DNA of 64,000 nt from Bryobacterales bacterium (lineage in GTDB: Bacteria; Acidobacteriota; Terriglobia; Bryobacterales; Bryobacteraceae), in the NCBI GenBank assembly GCA_020847045.1, contig JADLCT010000075.1, positions 60,791-124,790 of the forward strand, in the 5' to 3' direction. How positions within the stretch are numbered: the first letter of the stretch is position 1; each line of letters begins with the position of its first letter. Positions 7,850 through 16,863 of the stretch are shown here, one piece after another. The notes beneath the pieces were generated by a model that saw nothing but the letters and a program-made list of their open reading frames with translations, searched no databases and was not told where the DNA came from. The position numbers and the translations under genes were made by a program.

Positions 7850-8557
7850 GTGTTGTGGAAGGACCGCCTTCGGGCCCTGTTTTCCCGTTCGCCGGACGGC
7901 GACCCTGGTATGTCCGCGCTGACACCCGTGTCCCCCGCCCCGTCGCCCGTTTCCGCCGCGAGGGCCTCGCGTGCGGCAGCCATCCGCCACTCGCCCGCGC
8001 TGGAGCAACTTCTCCACGTCCTGCGTGATCACCAGAACCTGCAAATCCTCGACCTCGGAGAGGTCAACCAGGACAACGTCGCCTTCCTCACCTCCCTCGG
8101 GCACCGCCTCTATTCCGAGGATCTCATCCGGTGCGTGGATTCCGTGTTCGGCGATGGCGACCCAGCCGTCACGCACACCTCCCCGGCGCGCCAGCGTGAC
8201 TTTTTCGAGCAGGCGCTCTGCTTCCCTGCCGGCCACTTCGACGCCGCCCTGCTGTGGGATAACTTCGAGTACCTCTCCAAACCGCTCACCGAGTCCGTCA
8301 TGCACCGCCTGCTGAACATCGTGCGTCCGGGCGGCATTATGCTCGCTTGCTTCCACGCGGATGCTCGCGGCGCGCAGACTCCTTTTTACAGCTACCGGAT
8401 TCAGGGTCCGGGCGAGATACTGGTTCACACGCGCGCGCACCGCCATCTGGTCCAACCGTTCAACAACCGCACCATTGAACAACTGTTCCAGCCCTGCGCC
8501 AGCATCAAGTTCTTTCTCACGCGGGACTCCCTGCGCGAGGTTCTGGTCCGGCGGTAG
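7850..8557 (+). CDS. Degenerate SAM-methyltransferase-like protein
   Basis: A 235-residue cytosolic protein. LQILDLGEVNQDNVAFLTSL (about residues 64-83) has the spacing of a class I methyltransferase motif I, but the Gly-rich GxGxG is replaced by GEVNQDN. FDAALLWDNFEYL and IVRPGGIMLACFHA resemble motifs IV and VI. It may be a methyltransferase of a divergent subfamily or a non-catalytic relative. The start is GTG 7850, with TTG 7853 possible; the gap to the bactofilin stop is only 20 bases, so the two are probably cotranscribed. Confidence 0.65.
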   Translation: MLWKDRLRALFSRSPDGDPGMSALTPVSPAPSPVSAARASRAAAIRHSPALEQLLHVLRDHQNLQILDLGEVNQDNVAFLTSLGHRLYSEDLIRCVDSVFGDGDPAVTHTSPARQRDFFEQALCFPAGHFDAALLWDNFEYLSKPLTESVMHRLLNIVRPGGIMLACFHADARGAQTPFYSYRIQGPGEILVHTRAHRHLVQPFNNRTIEQLFQPCASIKFFLTRDSLREVLVRR

Positions 8558-8579
8558 CCTGCGGGCAGGCCGCGCATGG

Positions 8580-9077
8580 TCACAGCGGCGGTCTGATTCG
8601 CGCCAGCGCGGCCGAGGCCGCCTGTGACACGGCCGCGTCGGTTGATGCAACCAGTTTCGACAGCGCGTCCACCGCCCGCGCATCCCGACGCACGCCCAGC
8701 GAATTGATCGCGCCCACCAACCGTGCTCCGTGCAACCGTGGCAGGGCCGCAACCAGCGCATCGGCCGCCGCCTCTCCAGGAATCTGCTCCAGCGCCGTCC
8801 GCGCGTACACCGAAAGGTGCTCATCGCCCAGCAAGACCGCCACACCAGCAACGGACGTCCGGTCGCCGGTCACCGCCAGACGCTGGCAGGCTTTGGCCTT
8901 GGCGTATGGCGATGCGTCCGGGTCCGCCAGAAGCGCGTTCAACTTGGCCAGCGGCAATGCGCGAATCGCATCCGCGCTTCCATACTTGGCGTCTGTCATC
9001 GCCTGCGCCTTCTGTCCCTGTGCGCACAGCAAGCCCGCCCCCAGAAGGAGCGTCACAACTAACGATATAGCTCTCAT
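8580..9077 (-). CDS. Secreted HEAT-repeat protein
   Basis: Predicted periplasmic or surface-exposed alpha-solenoid of 165 residues. MRAISLVVTLLLGAGLLCAQ is a signal peptide, and the rest is built of short Ala/Leu-rich helical pairs (LARIRPPL end; ARTALEQIPGEAAADALVAA; ALSKLVASTDAAVSQAASAA) like PBS-lyase/HEAT repeats. Starting at ATG 9077 makes an ATGA overlap with the upstream oxidoreductase stop, so the two are translationally coupled. Probably an accessory protein-protein interaction module; the partner is unknown. Confidence 0.75.
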   Translation of the reverse strand: MRAISLVVTLLLGAGLLCAQGQKAQAMTDAKYGSADAIRALPLAKLNALLADPDASPYAKAKACQRLAVTGDRTSVAGVAVLLGDEHLSVYARTALEQIPGEAAADALVAALPRLHGARLVGAINSLGVRRDARAVDALSKLVASTDAAVSQAASAALARIRPPL

Positions 9078-10354
9078 GCCAGCCTCCACGGCTCACGCAA
9101 AGCGCGCGAGCGCATGCGGTTGGCCTGGTCGTCATTCACGAACCGGTCGCGCGCCGGGTCGAACGTCACCTTGCGCCCCAACTGGAACGCTATGTACGCG
9201 GCATGACAGGCGATGTGAGCCTGTGCCGCGGCCAGAGCATTCGACTTAGGCTGCTTTCTCGTCCTTACGCAGTCCAGAAAATCCCGCACATGGTTGGCCG
9301 TCGAGAGCGATGCCTCCTGCTGTGGAACCGTCAGGTTCTCGTGCTTCAAATTGCCGGAGGTCTCCACGCGTCCCGTGTCACCCGTCTCCACCCATCCGCG
9401 GTCGCCCTCCACGCGGAATGTGCAGCTCCCCACGCCCAGAAATCCCTTGTCGCGCATCACCAGTTTCAGACCATTTGCGTAGCGGCAATGGATCGTGTAG
9501 GGCGTGTCCCGCCCCATGCCTTCGGGTTCAAATTCCACGGGCGCCGTCTCGTCCAAGCCGCCCACCCACTGGCACAGATCCACCGTATGCGACCCCCACT
9601 CCAGAATTCCACCTCCGTGAAAGTCATAATAGCCGCGCCATTTTCCCTGAATGTAGGCCGAATTGTAAGGACGCCATGGCGCCGGGCCCAGCCAACGGTC
9701 CCAGTCCACCACCTGCTTCGGCGGCTCCTCTTCGGCCGGCATCCAGGCGTGTGTGGTCAGGGGCGGCCAGCGGTCGCCTGGTCCCACCTCGGCGTGCAGC
9801 GCCGTCAGCTTGCCCAGCTTGCCCGAACGCGCCAGGTCGAAAGCGTTCTTGAAATTCGTTCCATTGCGGCGCTGTGTGCCGGCCTGATAAACGCGCCCCA
9901 GCCGCTGAATCGTGTCGGCCAGGAAACGGCTTTCCGCAATCGTCATCGAACAGGGCTTTTCACAGTAGACATCCTTGCCCGCTTTCGCCGTCATCGACGC
10001 AAGCAACGTGTGCCAGCGGTCACCCGTGGCAATCAGCACGGTGTCGATGTCCTTGCGCGCCCACAATTCCTCCTGGTCGGAGTACATCGAACAATCAGAA
10101 CTTCCATTCGCCTTGTCGGCCATGCTCTTGATGGCTTCCCGCTGTGAGTTCCTCACGTCACAAATAGCCAGAAACCGCACGTCCTTTTGGGACAGGAACG
10201 ACTGCAGCACACGCGTTCCCCGGCTGCCAATGCCCAGCCCGCCCATCGTTATGCGATCGCTCGGAGGCGTTGCTCCATTCAATCCCAGCGCCGAGGCCGG
10301 AAGGATCATCGGCGCGCGGAGGATCTGGCGCCGGGTTGGTTTCGCTGTAAGCAC
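9074..10354 (-). CDS. Tat-exported Gfo/Idh/MocA-family oxidoreductase
   Basis: NAD(P)-dependent sugar or sugar-derivative dehydrogenase family, 426 residues. I choose GTG 10354 because GGGAGG lies five bases upstream; GTG 10372 overlaps a TATAAG -10-like element. The N-terminus TRRQILRAPMILPASALG is a twin-arginine signal. The Rossmann start MGGLGIGSRG, the EKPCSMT motif (usual EKP lysine) and the GGGILEWGSHTVDL segment (usual catalytic-region Gly/His) are visible. Members with Tat signals are multiplied in acidobacteria and planctomycetes and often sit near sulfatases, as here (sulfatase 65 bases upstream). The substrate cannot be read from sequence. Confidence 0.88.
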   Translation of the reverse strand: MLTAKPTRRQILRAPMILPASALGLNGATPPSDRITMGGLGIGSRGTRVLQSFLSQKDVRFLAICDVRNSQREAIKSMADKANGSSDCSMYSDQEELWARKDIDTVLIATGDRWHTLLASMTAKAGKDVYCEKPCSMTIAESRFLADTIQRLGRVYQAGTQRRNGTNFKNAFDLARSGKLGKLTALHAEVGPGDRWPPLTTHAWMPAEEEPPKQVVDWDRWLGPAPWRPYNSAYIQGKWRGYYDFHGGGILEWGSHTVDLCQWVGGLDETAPVEFEPEGMGRDTPYTIHCRYANGLKLVMRDKGFLGVGSCTFRVEGDRGWVETGDTGRVETSGNLKHENLTVPQQEASLSTANHVRDFLDCVRTRKQPKSNALAAAQAHIACHAAYIAFQLGRKVTFDPARDRFVNDDQANRMRSRALREPWRLA

Positions 10355-10419
10355 GTGTGCCTCCCGTGCCACTTATATCACGGCGCCTCAGGTGGAAGAC
10401 GGCGGCGGTTCCGCGCGAA

Positions 10420-11871
10420 CTAGAGACGGCTTCTGCCGCGAGAGCGAATCCCGTCCAACTCCGCGCCAAGTTCCTTCACCATGTCCGGCCGGCGCAGGTA
10501 CAGGTTGTCGCTTTCACCAGGGTCGGCCGCCAGATTGTATAACTGCCCCGCGGGCCCGCCCGGCAAAGGCGTCTCCTTCTGCGGCGCCGTGAAGCCGCCC
10601 GAGCCCAGCCCCTCGATCAGCTTCCATTCGCCGCGCCGGATGGCGAACATCCCCTGCGCGGAGTGATGCACCACCGATGCGCGCGCCGGAGCCTTCGCCG
10701 GCCGCCCGGTGGCCGCCGCGAGAAACGAGAAGCTATCCTCGGCCTCCTCCTGACGCAAGGACACGCCGTTGATCTCCGCGGCGGTCGCCATCAGATCGGT
10801 CAGGCAGGTCAACTGGCCACTGACCGTTCCCGGCGCGATCTTTCCCGGCCATCTCACAAGGAAAGGCACCCTGTGGCCGGCATCGTGAATATCCGCCTTC
10901 TGCCCCCGCCAGTAAGCATTGGAGCGGTGCGCATAGCGCGCCCTGTCCTCCGGCGTCCAATGCGCACCGTTGTCGCTCGTCAACACGACCATCGTGTTTT
11001 GTTCCAGACCGTGTTCGCGCAGGGCGGCCATCACCTGCCCCACGGCGTCATCCACCATGGCCACGAAGTCGCCATAGATACCTGCTTTGGATGTGCCCTC
11101 AAACTTTCGCGCGGGCAACCACGGCGTGTGGGGACCCGTCAACGGCAGGTAGAGAAAAAATGGCGTCTCCGGCTGGCGCGCGCGCTCGCCCAGATAGCCC
11201 ACCGCCTTCCTCGTCACCGCCGGCAGCACGTCCTCGAAGACGAACGACGGGGCCACCTTGCCCTGCCTCCAGAACACGCCACGCGGCACGTTCAATCCGG
11301 GAGTGAACGCCGTGGGGGGCTCCACGGCATGATTGTTCTCCACGTACACATAGGGTTCAAAATCGAGCGAGGCGGGAATGCCGTAGTAATAATCGAACCC
11401 GTGCGAATTCGGCGAGATGTCGAACGAACGCGAATAATCCACCGGCTGCGTACTGCCAAATCCCAGGTGCCATTTGCCCACGGCCGCCGTGTGATACCCG
11501 GCGCTCTTCAACAGCGACGCCACCGTGGCGCGGCCCGGTTCGATCAACGCCCGGTCATAGCCTTGCAGGACACCGCTTTTCAAACGGGAACGCCAGCAGT
11601 AGCGTCCGGTCAGAATGCCATAGCGTGTCGGCGTACAGACGCTCGAAGGCGAATGGCAATCCGTGAAACGCACGCCTTCACGCGCCACGCGGTCATAGTT
11701 GGGCGTGGGGATCGCGGAGGCGTCGTTATAGCAGCGCAGGTCGCCCCAGCCAAGGTCATCGGCCAGAACGTAAACGATGTTCGGGCGGCTTCCCGTTTGC
11801 GCTCCCGCTCCGCCTGCCGCCGCTGCGCTTGCCGCTGTCAGAAACGTTCGCCGGCTCAGTCCGAAATTCAC
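10420..11871 (-). CDS. Tat-exported sulfatase (arylsulfatase/N-acetylgalactosamine sulfatase type)
   Basis: Hydrolyses sulfate esters, probably of polysaccharides, outside the cytoplasm; 483 residues. The twin-arginine signal SRRTFLTAASAAAAGGAGA is followed by the metal-binding NIVYVLADDLGWGD. The sulfatase signature SVCTPTRYGILTG has Cys79, which would be converted to formylglycine, and VGKWHLG and VVLTSDNGAH supply the remaining active-site residues. A formylglycine-generating enzyme is not in the window. The start is GTG 11871, and TGATAAGAT ends six bases upstream, so the mRNA may be leaderless. It probably forms a unit with the oxidoreductase and HEAT protein downstream. Confidence 0.92.
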   Translation of the reverse strand: MNFGLSRRTFLTAASAAAAGGAGAQTGSRPNIVYVLADDLGWGDLRCYNDASAIPTPNYDRVAREGVRFTDCHSPSSVCTPTRYGILTGRYCWRSRLKSGVLQGYDRALIEPGRATVASLLKSAGYHTAAVGKWHLGFGSTQPVDYSRSFDISPNSHGFDYYYGIPASLDFEPYVYVENNHAVEPPTAFTPGLNVPRGVFWRQGKVAPSFVFEDVLPAVTRKAVGYLGERARQPETPFFLYLPLTGPHTPWLPARKFEGTSKAGIYGDFVAMVDDAVGQVMAALREHGLEQNTMVVLTSDNGAHWTPEDRARYAHRSNAYWRGQKADIHDAGHRVPFLVRWPGKIAPGTVSGQLTCLTDLMATAAEINGVSLRQEEAEDSFSFLAAATGRPAKAPARASVVHHSAQGMFAIRRGEWKLIEGLGSGGFTAPQKETPLPGGPAGQLYNLAADPGESDNLYLRRPDMVKELGAELDGIRSRGRSRL

Positions 11872-11921
11872 GCGCCGATCTTATCACCCCGCGCAGCGCC
11901 CGCTTCGTGGCTCGCACGGAT

Positions 11922-12854
11922 TCAGCGCGCTCCGATGCCGCCGCGCAGATCGCGTAGCGCGCTGAGCACGCCCGGCACCAGCGCCACCACAAACAGCGCG
12001 GGCAGAATGAACAGCACCACGGCAAAAGTGATCTTCAAGCCCGCCTTCCCCACGGCGGCCTCGGCGCGCAAGCGGCGCTTGGTGCGCAGCGCTTCGGCGT
12101 ACACCTTCAATGCTTGCGCGAGACTGGTTCCGAACCGTTCGCTCTGCACGATCATCGCCGCCAGGCTCTTGATATCCTCGATCCCTGTCCGCCTCACCAG
12201 TCCCTGAAACGCGCGTGAGCGTTCCTGCCCCGCCTTCACCTGCATCACGACGGTGTAGAACTCGCCCGCAATCTCAGGATAGATGTGCTGCATCTCCTCG
12301 CTCACGCGAAGCAGCGCCTGATCCAACGCCAGCCCGGTGCCCAGAACGATGCCCAACATGTCGATCGTATCCGGCAGCGCCTGGTTCAACCGCTCCTTGT
12401 AACGCCGCACCAGCCGGTACAGGATCTGCCGTGGCAGCAGCCACCCGAGGATCAGCGCCGCCGCCAGCCCGCCAATCTTCGACGACAGCGGATTGTCGCG
12501 CTGCAAGTAGAGCATGCCCACCACGCAGAGCAGCAGGAACGCCACGTTCCCGATCGAGTACAGTGCAATCACGGAGCGGTTCCGCACACCGGCTTGCTGC
12601 AATTCGCGTTCGGTATCGCGCAGCCACTCGTCGCCGCCCGGAGCGAGACTGATTCCATACAGCAGGCTGTTCACAACGCCTCCACCTGCCCGCCGCCGCG
12701 CCCTCTTTACCTGCGCGCCCGTGGAGATCGACTGCAACTCATCCAAACGGTCGTCCAGCGGGCTCTCCTCGATGGTGAACAACTGCCATCCTGTCCACAA
12801 AATGGCCACGACGGTTGAAAACACCAGAAGGAAAAATATGGCCGCTCCCATCAT
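11922..12854 (-). CDS. tadC: Tad pilus inner-membrane platform protein TadC
   Basis: One of the two polytopic platform proteins on which the TadA ATPase acts. 310 residues with an N-terminal membrane helix (MMGAAIFFLLVFSTVVAILW), two further hydrophobic segments around residues 105-150, a T2SSF-type domain (LPDTIDMLGIVLGTGLALDQ; SERFGTSLAQALKVYAEALR) and a final membrane helix (ITFAVVLFILPALFVVALVP). It starts 6 bases after the tadB stop and is the last gene of the Tad operon. Confidence 0.92.
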   Translation of the reverse strand: MMGAAIFFLLVFSTVVAILWTGWQLFTIEESPLDDRLDELQSISTGAQVKRARRRAGGGVVNSLLYGISLAPGGDEWLRDTERELQQAGVRNRSVIALYSIGNVAFLLLCVVGMLYLQRDNPLSSKIGGLAAALILGWLLPRQILYRLVRRYKERLNQALPDTIDMLGIVLGTGLALDQALLRVSEEMQHIYPEIAGEFYTVVMQVKAGQERSRAFQGLVRRTGIEDIKSLAAMIVQSERFGTSLAQALKVYAEALRTKRRLRAEAAVGKAGLKITFAVVLFILPALFVVALVPGVLSALRDLRGGIGAR

Positions 12855-12860
12855 TCGCCC

Positions 12861-13832
12861 CTAGAACCGGGGATTCGCAATCTTGCGAATCACCAGAATG
12901 CCGATGATCTCCGAAACGATGCCGTAGGTGAGGAACAGCTTTCCGGTATCGTCGGTGTACAGGATCTGAATAAAATCCGGCTTGATGAAGAAGAACCCGA
13001 GCGCCACCACCAGCGGCAGCGCGCACAACAACCCGGCCGACATCCGCTGCTGCGCCGTGTGCGCCTTCAGCTTCGCGTTCATGTTCAGCCGTTCGCGCAC
13101 CAGGAGGCTCAAATTGTCCAGCACCTCGGTGAGGTTGGCGCCGGTTTGCCGCTGCAGAATCAGGCCGGTGATGAAAAACTTCAAGTCCACCACGGGAATG
13201 CGTCCGCCCAGATTGTGCAGCGTGTCCTCGATGGGCGATCCCAGCGCCAGTTCCTCCACCACCTTCTTGAATTCCATCTTCACCGGATCGCTCGTCTCGT
13301 TGGCGATCGTTTCCAAGCCCGAGTGAATCGTGTGGCCGGCCTTCATGGAACGCGTGAACAGGTCGATCGCGTCCGGAAACATCTCCTGGAATTTGTCCAG
13401 CCGCGAACGCCGCGCACGAAGAATGAACAGCACGGGAACCGCTCCCGCCAGCACGCCAAATACGATTTGGAGCATCGTCAGGCTCAACCCGAGCAGACTC
13501 GTGGCCAGGTAGCCCGCCACGAAGAGAATCAGGGAGACCACCACAACGTCCGCCGCGCGATAGGACAGGTTTGCCTGGTCGATCGTCTTCTGCAGGTTCT
13601 CCAGAACGCGCGTCCACCCCAGCGTTCCGCCGAGGAACGCGAACCGGCCCTTGTTCTCCGCGCGCAACAAATCGGCGCCCGCCGTTCTCCGCGGCGCCCC
13701 GGTGCGCAGACGAAGATCGCGCAAGCGGTTCGTCATCGCGTCGCCGTGCTGTTGCGCCGGCACGGACCAGGCATAGTAACCGGCGGCCAGCAGCGCGCCC
13801 GTGAAGATCAGAAAGGCCACCACAACAAACAT
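12861..13832 (-). CDS. tadB: Tad pilus inner-membrane platform protein TadB
   Basis: Partner of TadC in the Flp pilus motor platform. The 323-residue product starts at ATG 13832, two bases after the tadA stop; a longer in-frame start (13913) would run into tadA. An N-terminal membrane helix (MFVVVAFLIFTGALLAAGYY), a pair of central helices and the T2SSF domain (FPDAIDLFTRSMKAGHTIHS; NLTEVLDNLSLLVRERLNMN) are followed by C-terminal membrane segments. It resembles TadC, as expected for the paralogous pair. Confidence 0.92.
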   Translation of the reverse strand: MFVVVAFLIFTGALLAAGYYAWSVPAQQHGDAMTNRLRDLRLRTGAPRRTAGADLLRAENKGRFAFLGGTLGWTRVLENLQKTIDQANLSYRAADVVVVSLILFVAGYLATSLLGLSLTMLQIVFGVLAGAVPVLFILRARRSRLDKFQEMFPDAIDLFTRSMKAGHTIHSGLETIANETSDPVKMEFKKVVEELALGSPIEDTLHNLGGRIPVVDLKFFITGLILQRQTGANLTEVLDNLSLLVRERLNMNAKLKAHTAQQRMSAGLLCALPLVVALGFFFIKPDFIQILYTDDTGKLFLTYGIVSEIIGILVIRKIANPRF

Positions 13833-13834
13833 CG

Positions 13835-15148
13835 TCAGTCGCGAACCTCCTGTATCTCGGTGAAGATCTCCGGCGACAGGTGCACGCCGTACGCCTTCAG
13901 GCGGTTCAAACATTTCGGCTTCACGCCCGCGCCCCGGAATCGCCCCACCACGCGCCCCCTCGGACTCATCCCCTCGCGGTCAAACACAAACACGTCCTGC
14001 ATCTCCACGGACTCGCCATCGGTGTCCACCACCTCGCAAATGCTGGTCACCTTGCGCGAGCCATCCTGCAGCCGCGCGCAATGCAGCACGATGTTCACCG
14101 CGGAGGTCAGCATCTGCCGGATGACCCGGTCCGGAATGTGCTGGCTGGCCATCATCACCATCGTCTCCAGCCGCGAAAAAGCCTCGCGCGCCGAGTTGGC
14201 GTGCACGGTCGTCATGGAGCCGTCATGGCCCGTATTCATCGCCTGCATCATGTCGAAGGCCTCCGGGCCGCGGCACTCGCCAATGATGATGCGGTCCGGA
14301 CGCATGCGGAGCGCGTTGATCACCAGGTCCCGCTGCGAAATCTCGCCCGCGCCTTCGATGTTCATCGGCCGCGTCTCCAGGCGCACCAGATGCGATTGCT
14401 GCATCTGGAGTTCCGCCGTGTCCTCGATGGTCACCAGACGCTCGCTGTCGGGAATGAACCGCGACATCGTGTTCAACATCGTCGTCTTGCCGGAGCCGGA
14501 TCCGCCGCTCACGATGATGTTCAGCCGCGCCTCCACGCAGCCGCTCAGAAAATCGATCATGCCGGGCGTGAACGTCTCGTTCTTCGTCAGATCGTCGACC
14601 GTCAAAAGCTTCTTGCCGAAGCGCCGGATCGACATCACCGGACCGATCAACGACAGTGGCGGAATCACGGCGCACATGCGTGAGCCATCGCCCAGCCGGG
14701 CGTCCACAATCGGCGAGCTGTCGTCGATGCGCCTTCCGATGTTGGACACGATGCGGTCGATGATCATGCGGACATGGTTCTGATCCTTGAACCGGACGTT
14801 GGTTTCCACCATCACGCCGCCGCGCTCGACGTAGACGTTGTTGTAACCGTTCACCAGAATGTCGGAGATGGCCGGATCCTTCAAGAGAGGCTCGAGCGGC
14901 CCCAGTCCGAACACCTCGTCGAGAATCTCCTCGATCAGCCGCTCGCGCTCCACGGCCGTCATCGGCATCTGCTCTTCATGAACCAGCCGTTCCACCACCG
15001 TGCCGATCTGCTCGCGCGCGGCCTCGCGGTTCAACGTCTTCAACTGCTCCGGCGTAAGCGAATTCAGCAGCCGTCCGTGGATCTGCTGCTTCAAGGCAAA
15101 CCAACGCTCCGGTCCCGTGCCCGGCCGTGCTGTGGGACGCGTACTCAT
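13835..15148 (-). CDS. tadA: Tad pilus assembly ATPase TadA/CpaF
   Basis: Cytosolic hexameric secretion ATPase powering Flp pilus assembly. All 437 residues fit the CpaF family: N-terminal helical domain, ILVNGYNNVYVERGG (about 97-111), Walker A SGGSGSGKTT (about 214-223), Asp box ITIEDTAELQ-like segment (VTIEDTAELQMQQSHLVRLE), Walker B RPDRIIIGECRG and the His box HDGSMTTVHA. The start ATG overlaps the tadZ stop (TGATG), so coupling is likely. Confidence 0.96.
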   Translation of the reverse strand: MSTRPTARPGTGPERWFALKQQIHGRLLNSLTPEQLKTLNREAAREQIGTVVERLVHEEQMPMTAVERERLIEEILDEVFGLGPLEPLLKDPAISDILVNGYNNVYVERGGVMVETNVRFKDQNHVRMIIDRIVSNIGRRIDDSSPIVDARLGDGSRMCAVIPPLSLIGPVMSIRRFGKKLLTVDDLTKNETFTPGMIDFLSGCVEARLNIIVSGGSGSGKTTMLNTMSRFIPDSERLVTIEDTAELQMQQSHLVRLETRPMNIEGAGEISQRDLVINALRMRPDRIIIGECRGPEAFDMMQAMNTGHDGSMTTVHANSAREAFSRLETMVMMASQHIPDRVIRQMLTSAVNIVLHCARLQDGSRKVTSICEVVDTDGESVEMQDVFVFDREGMSPRGRVVGRFRGAGVKPKCLNRLKAYGVHLSPEIFTEIQEVRD

Positions 15149-16323
15149 CAGGCGCTCCTGGTCAACTCCTTCTGTCTCCCGGTGGCCTTATCAACGAAGC
15201 GCCGGAAAGTGGCGTCCAGTTCGCCCGCGGCCTGCCGGTCCACCACGAACGGACGCGCCCGGTTGACCGCCGCGCCCACTGCCGGCGAGGGAGGAATGCC
15301 GAAGAACACGGGCTGGTTCAGCGTTTGTTGGATCTGATCGAGCGAAGCCAGGTGCGAGCCGGTCTTCTTCTGGAATTGATTTACGACGATGCGGATCTGG
15401 TCCTGCGAAAAACCGAGCCGCATCAGATACGACAGATAGCGCTGCGCGTTGCGGACGGATTGAAAGTCCTGGTTCATGACGAGCATGATCGACGACGACA
15501 CCTGCAGAGCTCCGAAGATCACCTCGTTTTGCACGCTGCGCCCGGCGTCGATCACGACGTGCTCGTACTTCTCCACCAGAAAGTTGGAAAAGTCACGAAA
15601 CATGGGCTCGCTGAAGTAGCCCTGGGTTTCCAGCGAGTCCGGAGGCCCCACCAGAAAGAAGCCCACCGGATCGCGCGTCACATAGCCTTCAAACAACGCC
15701 TGATCCATCCGTTCCAGGTTCTCGCCCACCTCAATCAGTGTGTACTGCGGCTGTACGCCCAACTGCGACGCGCAATCGGCGGCCGTCCAGTCCAGGTCCA
15801 GCAGCACGGTGGAATGTTTCCTCTGCGACAGCACGGCGGCGAAATTCACGGCCATGGTCGTCGTACCCACGCCGCCCTTCACGCCCAGGAAGGTCCACAC
15901 TTTTCCCAGGCGGCTTTGCGTCTGCCCGTGTTCCCGCTTGGGAGCGCGTTCAAAGCGCGCCAGAGCGTCCCGGAACTCCAGGCGCCGCAGTGGCTGCGTG
16001 AGAAAATCGTTCGCGCCGGCGCGCAGCGCAGCGATCACCGTCTCGCCCTCGGCATGGTAATCCGAAGCGATGACATAGAGGTCCGGCACGGCCTGTTTGA
16101 TCTTCTCAAGGATCTTCATGCCGTTCGCGGGGTCGCTGGCCAGATCAAAAATCAAACCCGCCTCCGGATGGCGCTCCAGATCCTGCAGCACGCGGATGTA
16201 AAGGTTCGACGCCACCTCCGGATACTCGGCCACCATGCGCGCGTTTGGCGTGTTGGCCATGTTGTCGCGCACCGACTCGCGGAAATGTTCGTCGCTTGAA
16301 GCCACCAGCAGCAGTTGCGACAT
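15148..16323 (-). CDS. tadZ: Tad pilus localization protein TadZ/CpaE
   Basis: ParA/MinD-like ATPase that positions the Tad machine; 391 residues. Residues 1-120 form an atypical receiver domain (LLLVASSDEHFRESV; LRAGANDFLTQPL) without the phospho-acceptor pattern of true response regulators. The second half has the deviant Walker A GVKGGVGTTTMAVNFA (about 144-159), the ATPase motif LLDLDWTAAD and VVIDAGRS. This two-domain layout is the CpaE/TadZ arrangement. AGGGA lies about 7 bases before the ATG. Confidence 0.93.
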   Translation of the reverse strand: MSQLLLVASSDEHFRESVRDNMANTPNARMVAEYPEVASNLYIRVLQDLERHPEAGLIFDLASDPANGMKILEKIKQAVPDLYVIASDYHAEGETVIAALRAGANDFLTQPLRRLEFRDALARFERAPKREHGQTQSRLGKVWTFLGVKGGVGTTTMAVNFAAVLSQRKHSTVLLDLDWTAADCASQLGVQPQYTLIEVGENLERMDQALFEGYVTRDPVGFFLVGPPDSLETQGYFSEPMFRDFSNFLVEKYEHVVIDAGRSVQNEVIFGALQVSSSIMLVMNQDFQSVRNAQRYLSYLMRLGFSQDQIRIVVNQFQKKTGSHLASLDQIQQTLNQPVFFGIPPSPAVGAAVNRARPFVVDRQAAGELDATFRRFVDKATGRQKELTRSA

Positions 16324-16347
16324 GCGCTTATCCCTGTCTCCCTTTCC

Positions 16348-16863
16348 TCATTCCGTGCAAGCCTCCTCCTCTGGCGCGCACCCCGCGCTCTCCACCGCCA
16401 TGGATGTGGTGAACGGCGGAATGGACACGGGAGTCAAACCAAAATAGCTGAACAAGCCCGTGTACTGATAGTTCGTGATCCGCACCCGGACCACGTCCGG
16501 AACGCAAGCGCGCGAGCACGGCGTACCTTCGCAGGCGTAGTCTTCCAACGCTCCCGATTCGGCGTTGCGTCCGAAGTAGCTTACCTCGATTTCGGCCTGC
16601 CCGTCGCGAAACTGATCGCGGTCAAACATCACCGGAGTGTTTTGCCGCATGTAAGAAAGCACGTTGGAGCCACCCGGCTGCCAGCAGTGCGTGGCCGCAT
16701 ACTGCGCCCCCTGCCGCGTGAACTCGCCCGCGCTGTGCCACACCCACATCATGTTGGAGATGTGGTAGAGCATCATCGTCAGCGGCAGAATCAACGCCGC
16801 GTAGGTGAGCACGAACTCCACCGCCGACTGTCCCCGCCGCCCGCGCCCGCGTCCTCGCGCCAT
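16348..16863 (-). CDS. TadE-like pseudopilin (second copy)
   Basis: Minor pilin-like protein of the Tad system, 171 residues. Arg/Gly-rich N-terminus, then GQSAVEFVLTYAALILPLTM, a class III (Flp/TadE) processing and membrane segment with the conserved Glu at +5 relative to the cleavable Gly. The C-terminal periplasmic part contains six cysteines that may pair. It starts at ATG 16863 in the stop codon of the previous TadE gene; GTG 16866 is also possible. Confidence 0.85.
   Translation of the reverse strand: MARGRGRGRRGQSAVEFVLTYAALILPLTMMLYHISNMMWVWHSAGEFTRQGAQYAATHCWQPGGSNVLSYMRQNTPVMFDRDQFRDGQAEIEVSYFGRNAESGALEDYACEGTPCSRACVPDVVRVRITNYQYTGLFSYFGLTPVSIPPFTTSMAVESAGCAPEEEACTE

Noticed and set aside
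10663..12207. A 514-codon plus-strand frame opposite the sulfatase
   Set aside because: The opposite frame carries the full sulfatase signature and Tat signal; this one is Arg/His/Gln-rich with no recognisable domain.
13059..14783. A 574-codon plus-strand frame opposite tadA/tadB
   Set aside because: Antisense shadow of two well-defined Tad genes; no family motif.
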